The position numbers were made by a program, and so were the translations under genes. Positions 32,069 to 40,680 of a stretch of DNA of 55,362 nucleotides are shown one piece after another (positions within the stretch are counted from its first letter, which is position 1; each line of letters starts with the position of its first letter). The notes under the pieces are model-generated. The model saw nothing but the letters and a program-made list of their open reading frames with translations, made no database searches and was not told where the DNA came from. Source of the stretch: Bacillota bacterium (GTDB taxonomy: Bacteria; Bacillota; Clostridia; Tissierellales; Peptoniphilaceae). The stretch is taken from NCBI GenBank assembly GCA_023442775.1, contig JAEZXH010000013.1:1-55362 (forward strand). Direction: 5' to 3'.

Positions 32069-32665
32069 TCACCGGCGATAGCGGCCCAAGGCGGGGAAGA
32101 GGCGAAGAAGAATCCGGACGGTGAGGCTTCCCAGGAGGGCGCCGAGGGCATTGAGGAGAAGATCGTCAATGTCAACGCTGCGTCCGATGAAAAACTGCAT
32201 TCCCTCAATGAGGGCTGAGGAACAGCTCCCCAAGAGGAGGACTTTCAGGGGAGAGGCGAAGCGATGCCAAAAGAGGGTAAGACCTGCGCCGAAGGGAAAG
32301 AAGAGGAGGATGTTCCCCCAGAGGTTTAGCCATGCACCGAGCCCCGTGGAATAGCGGTGGTAATTTCTGATGGTCTTGAAGGGGACGAGGTTGATGGCGA
32401 AAGAGGAGTGAAGTCGGTCGGAGAGTCCTCCTAGATAGGAAGAAAATGTTTCGTGGACCCCGACTCCCGTCGCCGAGAGGAGGGCATTGGGGGTCAAGAG
32501 GGTGACGGCGCCGACCCAGAGATAGGCGCAAAAGAGACAGAGGAGAAGTTCCCTCCTTGGAAAGCTCCTTCTTCGGAGTCGCCGGAGCTGGTGGCTTCGG
32601 AGATAGGCGGTGAGAAGAAAGGCGAAAAGTCCATGGAGGATGAGGGAGAGGAGATAAAAGATCAT
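32069..32665 (-). CDS. VanZ-family membrane protein
   Basis: 198 residues with four or five membrane segments: about 3-22, 42-62, 108-128, 136-156 and 170-190. The VanZ pattern is present: NLVPFKTI, then GNILLFFPFGAGL and IEGMQFFIGRSVDIDDLLLNALGALLG. VanZ-like proteins are linked to glycopeptide resistance and surface lipid modification, but the molecular role is unclear. It overlaps the HAD phosphatase gene by ATGA on the minus strand. Confidence 0.85.
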   Translation of the reverse strand: MIFYLLSLILHGLFAFLLTAYLRSHQLRRLRRRSFPRRELLLCLFCAYLWVGAVTLLTPNALLSATGVGVHETFSSYLGGLSDRLHSSFAINLVPFKTIRNYHRYSTGLGAWLNLWGNILLFFPFGAGLTLFWHRFASPLKVLLLGSCSSALIEGMQFFIGRSVDIDDLLLNALGALLGSLTVRILLRLFPALGRYRR

Positions 32666-33306
32666 GGAAGAGGGAGAACCTCGGGGAGTTCGTGGATTTC
32701 CGAAATGGAGTGGTCAGCGAGGCGAGAGGCCTTCTCCCAGTCTCCGTCACTGTGCCGGTCGTAGATGGCCACGGTCTGAAGTCCCGCCTCTTTGGCGGCG
32801 GTGAGGGCATAGAGGGCGTCGTCGACGAGGAGAATCTCCTCCGGGTCTGCGCCGAGGCGACGGGCGAGGGTGGTAAAAAAGGTGGGGTCGCCTTTGGAGA
32901 AACCGAGTCCATCCACGGTGTAGACCTCAGTGAGAAGGTCGTCGAGGCCAAAATGGACGAGGGTGGGTAGGACATAGTCCTCATTGGTGGCGGTGGCGAG
33001 GACGAAGGGGATGCGTGCCTCGCGCAAGGTCTCCAAGGTCTCTCGCGCCCCGGGGCGAAGGGAGAGGGTCTTGTAGGTGTTGATGAGGTGCTCCCCCATG
33101 GAGGCGATGATCTCCTCGGGAGTCTCGGGTAGGCCAATGACTTCCGAGAGGTAGTGGGCGCACCGGGAGAGACTCATGGCGTGTACGTCTCTGGCGATGG
33201 CGTCGGTGTAGGGAATCTGCCGGGCCTCTAGGTAGCCCTTTGTCAGGCCTCGCCACATTCCCATGGAATCGATGATGGTTCCGTCAAAATCAAAAGCAAT
33301 GATCAT
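32662..33306 (-). CDS. HAD-superfamily phosphatase (subfamily IA)
   Basis: 214 residues. Motif I DFDGTIIDS (5-13), a helical cap domain, motif II ATATN (about 103), motif III Lys in SKGDP, and motif IV VDDAL. It resembles phosphoglycolate phosphatase or beta-phosphoglucomutase relatives; the substrate cannot be set from sequence. AGAAGGAGGAGACC precedes the ATG. It is the first gene of a two-gene minus-strand unit with VanZ. Confidence 0.85.
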   Translation of the reverse strand: MIIAFDFDGTIIDSMGMWRGLTKGYLEARQIPYTDAIARDVHAMSLSRCAHYLSEVIGLPETPEEIIASMGEHLINTYKTLSLRPGARETLETLREARIPFVLATATNEDYVLPTLVHFGLDDLLTEVYTVDGLGFSKGDPTFFTTLARRLGADPEEILLVDDALYALTAAKEAGLQTVAIYDRHSDGDWEKASRLADHSISEIHELPEVLPLP

Positions 33307-33377
33307 GGTCTCCTCCTTCTGTGTTCGTCTTCAATTATAGGAGGAAGAGGCGAAGGGGTCAAACTTCCTTTTCCCGG

Positions 33378-33407
33378 TTGCATGAAGGACGAGGGCTGTG
33401 GTATAAT
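33378..33407 (+). promoter_or_regulatory. Promoter for the tRNA-Pro pair
   Basis: TTGCAT (33378-33383), an 18-bp spacer and TATAAT (33402-33407), 23 nt before the first tRNA. Confidence 0.7.
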
Positions 33408-33430
33408 AGCAAACGTTCAAAACAACACGG

Positions 33431-33507
33431 CGGGGTGTGGCGCAGCTTGGTAGCGCGCGTGGTTTGGGACCATGAGGCCGGAGGTTCAAATCCTCTCACC
33501 CCGACCA
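33431..33507 (+). tRNA. tRNA-Pro (TGG)
   Basis: 77-nt cloverleaf. Acceptor CGGGGTG pairs with CACCCCG, stem CGTGG/CCATG surrounds TTTGGGA (TGG), and CCA is encoded. Confidence 0.94.
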
Positions 33508-33512
33508 TATAG

Positions 33513-33589
33513 CGGGGTGTAGCGCAGTTCGGTAGCGCACATGCTTCGGGAGCATGGGGCCGGAGGTTCAAATCCTCTCACTCCGACCA
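33513..33589 (+). tRNA. tRNA-Pro (CGG)
   Basis: 77-nt cloverleaf five nt after the previous one and very similar to it (probable duplication). Acceptor CGGGGTG pairs with CACTCCG with one G-T pair, stem CATGC/GCATG surrounds TTCGGGA (CGG), and CCA is encoded. Confidence 0.94.
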
Positions 33590-33598
33590 GTGAGTTGG

Positions 33599-33631
33599 GG
33601 AAAGGACGATGGGTCCTTTCCTCTTTTTTTG
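33599..33631 (+). terminator. Terminator of tRNA-Pro pair
   Basis: GGAAAGGA (33599-33606) pairs with TCCTTTCC (33614-33621), followed by TCTTTTTTT. Confidence 0.88.
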
Positions 33632-33651
33632 TGTGAAAGCGAGGCACATTC

Positions 33652-34641
33652 ATGATGGCGCAAATGGTGTTTCCCGGCATCTACGAACGGGAGATTCCCC
33701 TGAAAGGCAATCCCTTAAAGGGCATTCACATCTATGTGGTGAAGTCGAAGGACCGGGCGATGATTGTGGACACGGGGTTTCACACCGAGGAGATTGTCGC
33801 CGAGATGGAGGACTACATCCGCGAATTGGACCTGGACCTCTCGAAGACGATTCTCTTCTTGACCCACCTCCACTCGGACCACACGGGTCTTGCGAGTTGG
33901 TTTTCGAAGCAAGGGGTGCCCATCTACTTGAGTGCCGTCGACGGCGAGCGCCTTGTGAGTATGTGCGACGCCGAAGGGGTCCATTGGTCCCAGATGAAAC
34001 ACAATGCCCTCCTCCAAGGTCTAGCGGTGGACGGTCTTGCGATCGAGGATCACCCAGGGTTTCGGTACCGGCCCAAGGAACCCTTCCCCTATACGGCAAT
34101 GCACACGGGGGACCGCCTCGACGTCGGGGATTTCTCCTTTGTCTGCATCGATGAATCGGGGCACACCCCGGGGATGCTCGGACTCTACGAGGAGGAGAAG
34201 AAGATTCTCATCTGTGGGGATCACATCCTTGGAAAGATTACCCCAAACATCACCCACTGGGGCTTTGACGTCGGGGATAGCCTCGGGACCTATCTGGAGA
34301 ACTTGGAGAAGGTGAAAGAGCTTCCCATCGAGCTGCTTCTCAGTTCTCATCGACACCTCGTCGAGGACATTCCCGCCCGGGTCGAGGAATTGAAGCGTCA
34401 CCACGCCGCCCGCCTTCAGGAGGTCCGGGATATCTTGAAGGACAAAAAGACGGTGACGGTGCGAGATGTGACGAAAGATCTTCACTGGGACATTCGCGCC
34501 AAGGATTGGGAGGACTTCCCGAAGTCCCAAAAGTGGTTCGCCGCAGGAGAGGCTCAAGCCCATTTGGAACACCTCCGCGCCCTTGGAGAAGTGAAGATGG
34601 AGGAGCGCGACGGTTTGTTGTGGTATACTTTAGTAGACTAG
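33652..34641 (+). CDS. MBL-fold metallohydrolase with C-terminal winged-helix-like region
   Basis: 329 residues. Metallo-beta-lactamase motif THLHSDHTG near residue 83, then further metal ligands in DESGHTPG and ICGDHIL, and SSHRH. The C-terminal 80 residues (VRDVTKDLHWDIRAKDW and a HLEHLRALGEV end, in part) look like the winged-helix tail of LACTB2/glyoxalase-II-like bacterial MBL proteins. It is probably a thioester, phosphoester or lactone hydrolase; substrate unknown. It follows the tRNA terminator and precedes pta. Confidence 0.82.
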   Translation: MMAQMVFPGIYEREIPLKGNPLKGIHIYVVKSKDRAMIVDTGFHTEEIVAEMEDYIRELDLDLSKTILFLTHLHSDHTGLASWFSKQGVPIYLSAVDGERLVSMCDAEGVHWSQMKHNALLQGLAVDGLAIEDHPGFRYRPKEPFPYTAMHTGDRLDVGDFSFVCIDESGHTPGMLGLYEEEKKILICGDHILGKITPNITHWGFDVGDSLGTYLENLEKVKELPIELLLSSHRHLVEDIPARVEELKRHHAARLQEVRDILKDKKTVTVRDVTKDLHWDIRAKDWEDFPKSQKWFAAGEAQAHLEHLRALGEVKMEERDGLLWYTLVD

Positions 34642-34678
34642 GTTGTGCTGAAGAGTTGTGTGATAGAAAGGAAGACCC

Positions 34679-35650
34679 ATGGGTTTAATTGAAGATCTGA
34701 AGGAAAAAGTCAAAGTCAAACGTCCGACCATCGTCTTTCCCGAGGGAGAGGATGAGCGCGTATTAGGGGCCTGCGTACGCCTTCGTAACGAGCGCATCAT
34801 TCAGCCCATCGTCCTTGGAAAACTCGATGAAATCAAGGCGACGGCAGAGAAGAAGAACCTGGACATCCGGGACCTCATCATCATCGAGCCGGAGAACTAC
34901 GACGACATCGACACCTTGGCCGATGCCCTTGTGGAGCGTCGCAAGGGAAAGGTGTCCAAGGAAGAGGCCTACGAAATCTTGAAGGACGTCAATTATTTCG
35001 GCACCCTTCTCATCTACACGAACCGCGCCGACGGCATGGTCTCCGGAGCGGTCCACACTACCGGTGCTACCGTCAAGCCCGCTCTTCAAATCATCAAGAC
35101 GAAGCCTGGATTTAAGCGGACGTCTGGTCTCTTTATCCTCATTCGTGGCCAAGAGCGCTACCTCATGGCGGACTGCGCCATCAACATCGACCTCGACGCA
35201 GAGGGCCTTGCGGAAGTGGCGATTCTCTCCGACATTACGGGTCGTCAATTCGGCTTCGACCCGAAGATTGCCATGCTCTCCTTCTCCACGAAGGGTTCTG
35301 CAGCCTCTGACGAAGTGACGAAGGTGGCAGAGGCAACCCGCCTTGCGAAGGAGCGCGAGCCCGAGCTCAACGTCGACGGGGAACTGCAATTCGATGCGGC
35401 CTTTGTCCCCACGGTGGCGGAGAAGAAGGCACCGGGCAGCGACGTGGCCGGGCGTGCGAACACCTTCATCTTCCCGAACCTCGCCGCAGGAAACATCGGG
35501 TACAAGATTGCCCAACGCTTCGGTGGTTTTGAAGCCATCGGCCCCGTGCTTCAAGGGCTCAATATGCCCGTGAACGATCTCTCCCGTGGTTGTAATGAGG
35601 ACGAGGTGTACGCCCTCTCCATTATCACCGCGGCGCAAGCGGTCCTCTAA
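34679..35650 (+). CDS. pta: Phosphate acetyltransferase
   Basis: 323 residues, the single-domain Firmicute type. Hallmarks are FPEGEDERVLGA at the N-terminus, SGAVHTTGATVKPALQIIKT-type active region (motifs GMVSGAVHTT and LADCAIN-like MADCAIN), and RANTFIFPNLAAGNIGYKI. It converts acetyl-CoA and phosphate to acetyl phosphate and CoA, the step before ATP formation by acetate kinase, which is not in the window. GAAAGGAAG precedes the ATG. It ends in a terminator. Confidence 0.94.
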   Translation: MGLIEDLKEKVKVKRPTIVFPEGEDERVLGACVRLRNERIIQPIVLGKLDEIKATAEKKNLDIRDLIIIEPENYDDIDTLADALVERRKGKVSKEEAYEILKDVNYFGTLLIYTNRADGMVSGAVHTTGATVKPALQIIKTKPGFKRTSGLFILIRGQERYLMADCAINIDLDAEGLAEVAILSDITGRQFGFDPKIAMLSFSTKGSAASDEVTKVAEATRLAKEREPELNVDGELQFDAAFVPTVAEKKAPGSDVAGRANTFIFPNLAAGNIGYKIAQRFGGFEAIGPVLQGLNMPVNDLSRGCNEDEVYALSIITAAQAVL

Positions 35651-35656
35651 GGAGGA

Positions 35657-35678
35657 AGGGCCTTTGAGGCCCTTTTTC
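35657..35678 (+). terminator. Terminator of pta
   Basis: AGGGCC and GGCCCT around TTTGA, followed by TTTTC TTTTTG. Confidence 0.8.
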
Positions 35679-35701
35679 TTTTTGTTGGGAAAGGAGTCGC
35701 G

Positions 35702-36469
35702 ATGGAGAAGAAACTAAAATCCCTTCTCGAAGAGATGGGAAGCGTCCTCGTCGCCTTCTCTGGAGGCATTGATTCCACTTACCTCCTCGACGTGGCGACG
35801 GAGGTGCTGGGACCGGAGAAGGCCGTTGGCGTCTTTCTCGATGGGATGTTTCAACGGGAAGAGGAGCGTCGGCGGGTTCTCGCCTTGGGAGAAGAGCGGG
35901 GGTTTACTCTTCGGATTCTTCCGATGGAGGAGCTCCCCGAAGAGGTCCTTCGAAATCCCAAGGACCGATGCTATCGCTGCAAGTCCTTTCTCTTTCAGTC
36001 CCTGCAATCCCTTGCTGGCGCCGAGGGACGCGTCCTCGTCGATGGGACCCACGCAGAGGATGACCCGAAGGAGCGTCCCGGGATGAAGGCCCTCGAGGAA
36101 CTCTCGGTGCGCTCTCCCCTACGGGAAGTGGGGATGACGAAGGCGATGATTCGCGAGGCTGCAAAGGCGCGCAACATTTCAAGTTGGGACCTTCCCTCTG
36201 ACGCCTGCCTCGCCACCCGTGTGGCCACGGGGCAGCGGTTGACAAGTGAAGAACTTGGCCGTATCGAAGAGGCGGAGAGCATTCTTCACGACCTGGGGTT
36301 TTCTCTCTGTCGTGTGCGCCTTGCAGGGAGAAATGCCAGGATTGAAGTCGCGCCTTCGGAATTGGAACGGCTTTTTTCGATGCGCGAAGAGGTGCTCACA
36401 CTTCTTCTGCCCCTGGGCTTTTCCCGGGTGAGCCTCGATCTTGAAGGATATGGAAGGAGGAAGGGATGA
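35702..36469 (+). CDS. larE: ATP-dependent sacrificial sulfur transferase LarE
   Basis: 255 residues. N-type ATP pyrophosphatase PP-loop SGGIDSTYL (20-28), a CYRCK segment near 94, DGTHAEDD near 115 and SDACLATRV near 165, whose Cys matches the sacrificial cysteine of LarE. LarE donates sulfur to carboxylated nicotinate nucleotide to make the nickel-pincer cofactor of lactate racemase and relatives. It overlaps larC by ATGA. larB and larA are not beside it, so the rest of the pathway must be elsewhere. Confidence 0.92.
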   Translation: MEKKLKSLLEEMGSVLVAFSGGIDSTYLLDVATEVLGPEKAVGVFLDGMFQREEERRRVLALGEERGFTLRILPMEELPEEVLRNPKDRCYRCKSFLFQSLQSLAGAEGRVLVDGTHAEDDPKERPGMKALEELSVRSPLREVGMTKAMIREAAKARNISSWDLPSDACLATRVATGQRLTSEELGRIEEAESILHDLGFSLCRVRLAGRNARIEVAPSELERLFSMREEVLTLLLPLGFSRVSLDLEGYGRRKG

Positions 36470-37599
36470 TTCTCTCTTGGGATTTGGGAAGTGGGGCCTC
36501 AGGGAATATGATTCTTGGGGCCCTCCTCTCCCTCGTCGACGAAAGGGTTCTTCGTGAGGGACTAGAAAAACTTCAGGTCTTTGGATATGAACTTCAGATC
36601 AGCGAGGTGTCGCGCCAAGGATTTCCCGGCCGCTTCGTCGACGTTAAGGTCACGGAGGACCAGCCCCATCGTCACCTCTCGGACATCGAGGAGATTCTTC
36701 AGGCAAGTGGCCTCTCTTCCGATGTCATCGCCTTTTCTCGTGAGGTTTTTCGTCGCATTGCAGTCGCCGAGGCCGAGGTTCACGGGAGTACAGTGGAGGA
36801 TATCCACTTTCACGAAGTCGGCGCGGTGGATGCCATTGTCGACGTGGTGGGGACGGGGATTCTCCTCGAGGCCCTTCAATGGCCAAAACACCTCTTGCCC
36901 CCCGTGGCGACGGGGTATGGGACTGTAGCCTGTGCCCATGGCCTCATGCCAGTCCCCGCTCCTGCGACGGCGAAGATTCTCGCAGCAAGTGATCTTAAGA
37001 GTTATCCGGGAGAGGAGCCCTTTGAACTCCTCACCCCGACGGGAGCGGCAATCCTTAGTCAATTGGAGACGACGACAAAGCCCTGCCATTGGCGGGAAGT
37101 CCCCCTCCCGGGAGCCGGTTCCCATCCCACGACGCGGCCGAATCTCCTGCGCCTTTTCCTAGGAGAAGACCCGGAGGAGGAACAGGTTCTCGTGGAGACG
37201 AACATCGACAACATGACTGGGGAGGAGTTTGGATTTCTCATCGAACGGCTCTGGGAACAGGGTCCTCGTGATGTGTGGACGACCTCCATTATGATGAAGA
37301 AACAGCGGCCCGGTGTCATGGTCTCCATTCTCTGCGACGAGAAAGACGTGGAGGCGATGACGGACTGCCTCTTTTCTGAGAGTCGCAGCCTCGGATGTCG
37401 CATTCAAAGACTTGAGAAGAGGGAGTTGCGACGGGTCTTTCGCGAAGGAGAGATTCGCCGAAAACTTGCCCAGACCCCAGTGGGGGAGCGGGAGAGTTTG
37501 GAGTATGAGGACCTCGCCAAGATGGCGCGGCAGGAGGGTAGGCCTCTCGTCGACGTGAAGGATGAGTTCCTGAAGAAAGGAGAGTTATGGCGCAGCTAA
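36466..37599 (+). CDS. larC: Nickel insertion protein LarC, full-length single ORF
   Basis: 377 residues. Begins with the DLGSGASGNMILGAL pattern of LarC (DUF111), has HFHEVGAVDAIVD, a TPTGAAIL segment, and a C-terminal domain with ETNIDNMTGEEFGFL. It transfers nickel into the pyridinium bis-thiocarboxylate nucleotide. In Lactobacillus plantarum larC is split by programmed frameshifting; here one uninterrupted frame covers both halves. It is coupled to larE by ATGA and overlaps putP by 13 bp. Confidence 0.92.
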   Translation: MILSWDLGSGASGNMILGALLSLVDERVLREGLEKLQVFGYELQISEVSRQGFPGRFVDVKVTEDQPHRHLSDIEEILQASGLSSDVIAFSREVFRRIAVAEAEVHGSTVEDIHFHEVGAVDAIVDVVGTGILLEALQWPKHLLPPVATGYGTVACAHGLMPVPAPATAKILAASDLKSYPGEEPFELLTPTGAAILSQLETTTKPCHWREVPLPGAGSHPTTRPNLLRLFLGEDPEEEQVLVETNIDNMTGEEFGFLIERLWEQGPRDVWTTSIMMKKQRPGVMVSILCDEKDVEAMTDCLFSESRSLGCRIQRLEKRELRRVFREGEIRRKLAQTPVGERESLEYEDLAKMARQEGRPLVDVKDEFLKKGELWRS

Positions 37600-39104
37600 A
37601 CCTATTTGTCGCCATGTGTTTGTACATGGCGGTGGTCATGGGGATCGGCTTTCTCTACGCCAAGAGAGCCAATGCCAGTTCTGACGATTATTTCCTGGGA
37701 GGGCGAAGTCTTGGGCCCTTTGTGACGGCGATGAGTGCGGAAGCCTCGGACATGAGTGGATGGCTGCTCATGGGTCTACCGGGCCTCGCCTATTTCACCG
37801 GGCTCTCCGACGCTCTGTGGACCGCCATTGGCCTCGGCGTGGGGACCTATCTCAATTGGCTCTTGATTGCAAGACGCCTTCGGATTTTCTCCCACGTCGC
37901 AGAGGATAGCATTACACTACCCGATTTCTTCTCCCGAAGATTCTTGGAGAAGGATCACAAGATTATCTTTCTCTGTGCCGTTTTCATCCTCATTTTCTTC
38001 ACGGTCTACGCCTCCTCTTGCTTCGTCACCATGGGAAAACTTTTCTCCAGTCTCTTTGGGTTGGACTACCACCTCACCATGGTCCTCGGGGCGATTTTCG
38101 TCGTGGTCTACACCTTCCTCGGCGGCTTTCTCGCCGAGAGTGTCTCCGACTTTATGCAGTCGGTGGTGATGATTCTCGCCCTGGTGGTGACGGTGGGAGT
38201 GGGGCTTCACGGCGCTGGAGGCATCGACGTGGTCCTCGCCCACTTGGGGACCATCGACGGGTTCATGGACCTCAACCTTCGCGCCACGGCGACGGGGGCG
38301 GGGACCTTTGGCGCGCCCCAACCGGTAAGTGTTCCAGAAATCATCTCGACGCTGAGCTGGGGCCTTGGATACTTTGGGGTCCCTCAGGTTCTCCTGCGTT
38401 TCATGGCCATTCGAAAGGCCGAAGAGATTCGTCTCTCTCGCCGGGTGGCGACGATTTGGGTGTTCTTGTCCCTCTTCGTTGCAGTGTGGATTGGCCTTTT
38501 GGGTCGGCACCTCTTTCCCGAGGTCCTTTCGACGGCGTCGGAGTCGGAGCAGGTCTTTATCCTCATGGCCCACCGCCTCATGCCTCCCTTTGCTGCGGGG
38601 ATTATGATGGCGGGGATTCTTGCCGCCACCGTGTCCTCGTCGGACTCCTATCTTCTCATCGCCGCCTCGGCCTTTGCGAAAAATCTGTACCAGGGGATGT
38701 TTCGTAAAGAGGCCCAGGATTTTGAGGTCATGCGCGTCTCGAAGATCACGCTCTTGGGGATTACTCTTCTCGCCATGGCCCTTGCTCTCGACGAACACTC
38801 GGTGATTTTCACCATCGTGTCCTTTGCCTGGGCGGGGTTTGGGGCCACCTTTGGGCCCTTGATGCTCGTGAGCCTCTTCTGGCGATCGGCGACCCGGGAG
38901 GGGGCGTTAGCAGGACTCCTCACCGGCGGCGTTAGCGTCTTTTTATGGAAGATGTTCTTGAAGCCCCTCGGTGGAATCTTTGGGGTCTATGAGCTCCTGC
39001 CCGCGTTTCTCCTCTCCCTTCTCGCCATCTTCGTGGTGAGTCTCATGACGAAAAAGGACCCGGAGGTCCTCGCCCTCTACGACCGATACAAGGGGGCCCT
39101 CTAA
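37587..39104 (+). CDS. putP: Sodium/proline symporter PutP
   Basis: 505 residues with about 13 membrane segments (SSS family). Signatures: GRSLGPFVTAMSAEASDMSGWLLMGLPG at the N-terminus (sodium and proline site, partly shown as SAEASDMSGW), YTFLGGFLAESVSDFMQS, and a TVSSSDSYLLI sodium-binding helix. It imports proline with Na+. AAAGGAGAG precedes the ATG, inside the end of larC. The next gene overlaps by 1 bp. Confidence 0.92.
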   Translation: MAQLNLFVAMCLYMAVVMGIGFLYAKRANASSDDYFLGGRSLGPFVTAMSAEASDMSGWLLMGLPGLAYFTGLSDALWTAIGLGVGTYLNWLLIARRLRIFSHVAEDSITLPDFFSRRFLEKDHKIIFLCAVFILIFFTVYASSCFVTMGKLFSSLFGLDYHLTMVLGAIFVVVYTFLGGFLAESVSDFMQSVVMILALVVTVGVGLHGAGGIDVVLAHLGTIDGFMDLNLRATATGAGTFGAPQPVSVPEIISTLSWGLGYFGVPQVLLRFMAIRKAEEIRLSRRVATIWVFLSLFVAVWIGLLGRHLFPEVLSTASESEQVFILMAHRLMPPFAAGIMMAGILAATVSSSDSYLLIAASAFAKNLYQGMFRKEAQDFEVMRVSKITLLGITLLAMALALDEHSVIFTIVSFAWAGFGATFGPLMLVSLFWRSATREGALAGLLTGGVSVFLWKMFLKPLGGIFGVYELLPAFLLSLLAIFVVSLMTKKDPEVLALYDRYKGAL

Positions 39105-39727
39105 TGGGTAAGTTTTACTATGCGGTAAAGCGGGGAAAGACCCCGGGAATCTACGAGGACTGGGAGAGTTGCAAGGCCCAGATTCACGGATTTTCCGGTG
39201 CCGCCTTTAAGAAGTTCAAGTCCCAGGAAGAGGCCCAAGCCTTTATCGACGGGGAAGATGCGAAGACAAAGCCCATCGTCAAGGCCCCGGACGAAAAGAC
39301 GGCGGTGGCCTATGTCGACGGCAGTTTTGACATCGTGGATCACTCCTATAGCTACGGCGTCGTCTTTCTCACCACTGAGGGAACGAAGGAATTTTCGAAG
39401 CGCTTCCCAAGGGATGAGGATTCTCCAATGCACAACGTCTCCGGGGAGATTCGCGGGGCGATGAAGGCGATGGAAGAGGCGATGGCTGCAAAAAAAACAC
39501 GCCTCATCCTCCACTACGATTACGAGGGGATTGAGGCGTGGGCGACGAAGCGATGGAAGGCAAATAAACCGGGAACCATCGCCTATCGCGATTTTGTGAC
39601 TTCTATCGAAGGAAAACTCTCCATCGAATACGTCAAGGTCAGGGCACACTCGGGAATCGAACTCAACGAGCGGGCCGATGATCTGGCAAAGGCTGCAGTG
39701 TGCTCTCATCCATGTGAACGAGAGTGA
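39104..39727 (+). CDS. rnhA: Ribonuclease H with N-terminal viroplasmin-type hybrid-binding domain
   Basis: 207 residues. The N-terminal 45 residues (KFYYAVKRGKTPGIYEDWE with FKKFKSQEEAQAFI) are the hybrid-binding domain of eukaryotic-type RNase H1 and bacterial relatives. The C-terminal catalytic domain has YVDGS (first Asp), SGEIRGAMKAMEE (Glu), LHYDYEGIE (Asp) and ELNERADDLAK (last Asp). It cleaves RNA in RNA-DNA hybrids. Its last 65 bp overlap the convergent comEB gene in antisense. Confidence 0.9.
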   Translation: MGKFYYAVKRGKTPGIYEDWESCKAQIHGFSGAAFKKFKSQEEAQAFIDGEDAKTKPIVKAPDEKTAVAYVDGSFDIVDHSYSYGVVFLTTEGTKEFSKRFPRDEDSPMHNVSGEIRGAMKAMEEAMAAKKTRLILHYDYEGIEAWATKRWKANKPGTIAYRDFVTSIEGKLSIEYVKVRAHSGIELNERADDLAKAAVCSHPCERE

Positions 39728-40127
39728 CGTTGTTTTTCTCGAAGAGCTCGAGGGCATAGGGGTCGACCCGATAGTCATAGAGATAGTAGACGGCGACGAT
39801 TCCCGCTTGAATCAACGCCTTGGTACAATTGAGGCAGGGAAAATGGGTGACGTAGGCAATACACCCCTTGACGGGAATCCCTTCTCTGGCACAATAGAGA
39901 AGAGCGTTCATCTCTGCGTGGATGGTGGCGATGCAGTGACCGTCGCGCATGGTGTGCCCCACGTCAAGGCAGTGGGGATTGCCGGCGACGGAGCCATTGT
40001 ACCCCGTAGAGACGATGCGATGATCCTTGTTGACGAGAACGCAGCCTACAAAGGCGCGGTCGCAGGTGGAACGGGAGGCCACCATTTGGGTGATCTCCAT
40101 GAAATACGTATCCCAGCTTTTTCTCAC
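39663..40127 (-). CDS. comEB: Deoxycytidylate deaminase (ComEB type)
   Basis: 154 residues. Zinc-dependent deaminase motif HAEMNAL (His-x-Glu) and PCLNC (PCxxC), with an N-terminal CDRAFVGCV and an extra Cys/His set that fits allosteric dCMP deaminases. It makes dUMP from dCMP for thymidylate synthesis. GTG start behind AAAGGAGGTGTCTC; a minus-strand TATAAT lies just upstream. Tail-to-tail overlap with rnhA. Confidence 0.9.
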   Translation of the reverse strand: MRKSWDTYFMEITQMVASRSTCDRAFVGCVLVNKDHRIVSTGYNGSVAGNPHCLDVGHTMRDGHCIATIHAEMNALLYCAREGIPVKGCIAYVTHFPCLNCTKALIQAGIVAVYYLYDYRVDPYALELFEKNNVTLVHMDESTLQPLPDHRPAR

Positions 40128-40221
40128 GAGACACCTCCTTTTGTCTCAATTATAGCATAGGGTGAGAAACCTTCTCGTCTTCAGAGGAAAGTCCGCAGAA
40201 AAGAAGAAAGAAAGGAAGGCT

Positions 40222-40680
40222 ATGAAGAATACATTGAAAGAATTTCGCGCCTTCATTGCCAAGGGCAATGTGGTGGATATGGCCATCGGGGTCATCGTCG
40301 GAGGCGCCTTTGGAAAGATTGTCTCCTCCCTCGTCGACGACGTCATCATGCCCCTTTTGGGGGTGCTCCTTGGGGGTATTGATTTCTCGGGGCTCTTTGT
40401 CGCCCTCGACGGGAAGGAATACCCCAACCTCGCCGCGGCGAAGGAAGCGGGAGCTGCGGTTCTCGCCTACGGGAACTTTATCCAGAGAGTCATTGATTTT
40501 CTCATCATCGCCTTTGTCATCTTCATGGTGATGAAGCAAGTCACCCGGATGACTGCCCGTTTCCAAAAGCAAGATGAAGATGCTCCGACGACGCGCCCCT
40601 GCCCCTTCTGCCTCAGCCCCATTCCCCTTGAGGCAACCCGTTGCCCCCACTGCACCAGTGAGGTGCCTAAAGAGGCATGA
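40222..40680 (+). CDS. mscL: Large-conductance mechanosensitive channel with C-terminal zinc ribbon
   Basis: 152 residues. MscL start FRAFIAKGNVVDMAIGVIVGGAFGKIVSS (TM1, partly shown) and TM2 near 80-100 are typical. The C-terminal bundle is replaced by a short link and a zinc ribbon CPFC...CPHC (residues about 127-146), an extra not found in the E. coli form but seen in some Firmicutes. It forms a pentameric pressure-release channel. ATG 40222 follows AAAGGAAGG. ATGA overlap with the Nudix gene. Confidence 0.9.
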   Translation: MKNTLKEFRAFIAKGNVVDMAIGVIVGGAFGKIVSSLVDDVIMPLLGVLLGGIDFSGLFVALDGKEYPNLAAAKEAGAAVLAYGNFIQRVIDFLIIAFVIFMVMKQVTRMTARFQKQDEDAPTTRPCPFCLSPIPLEATRCPHCTSEVPKEA

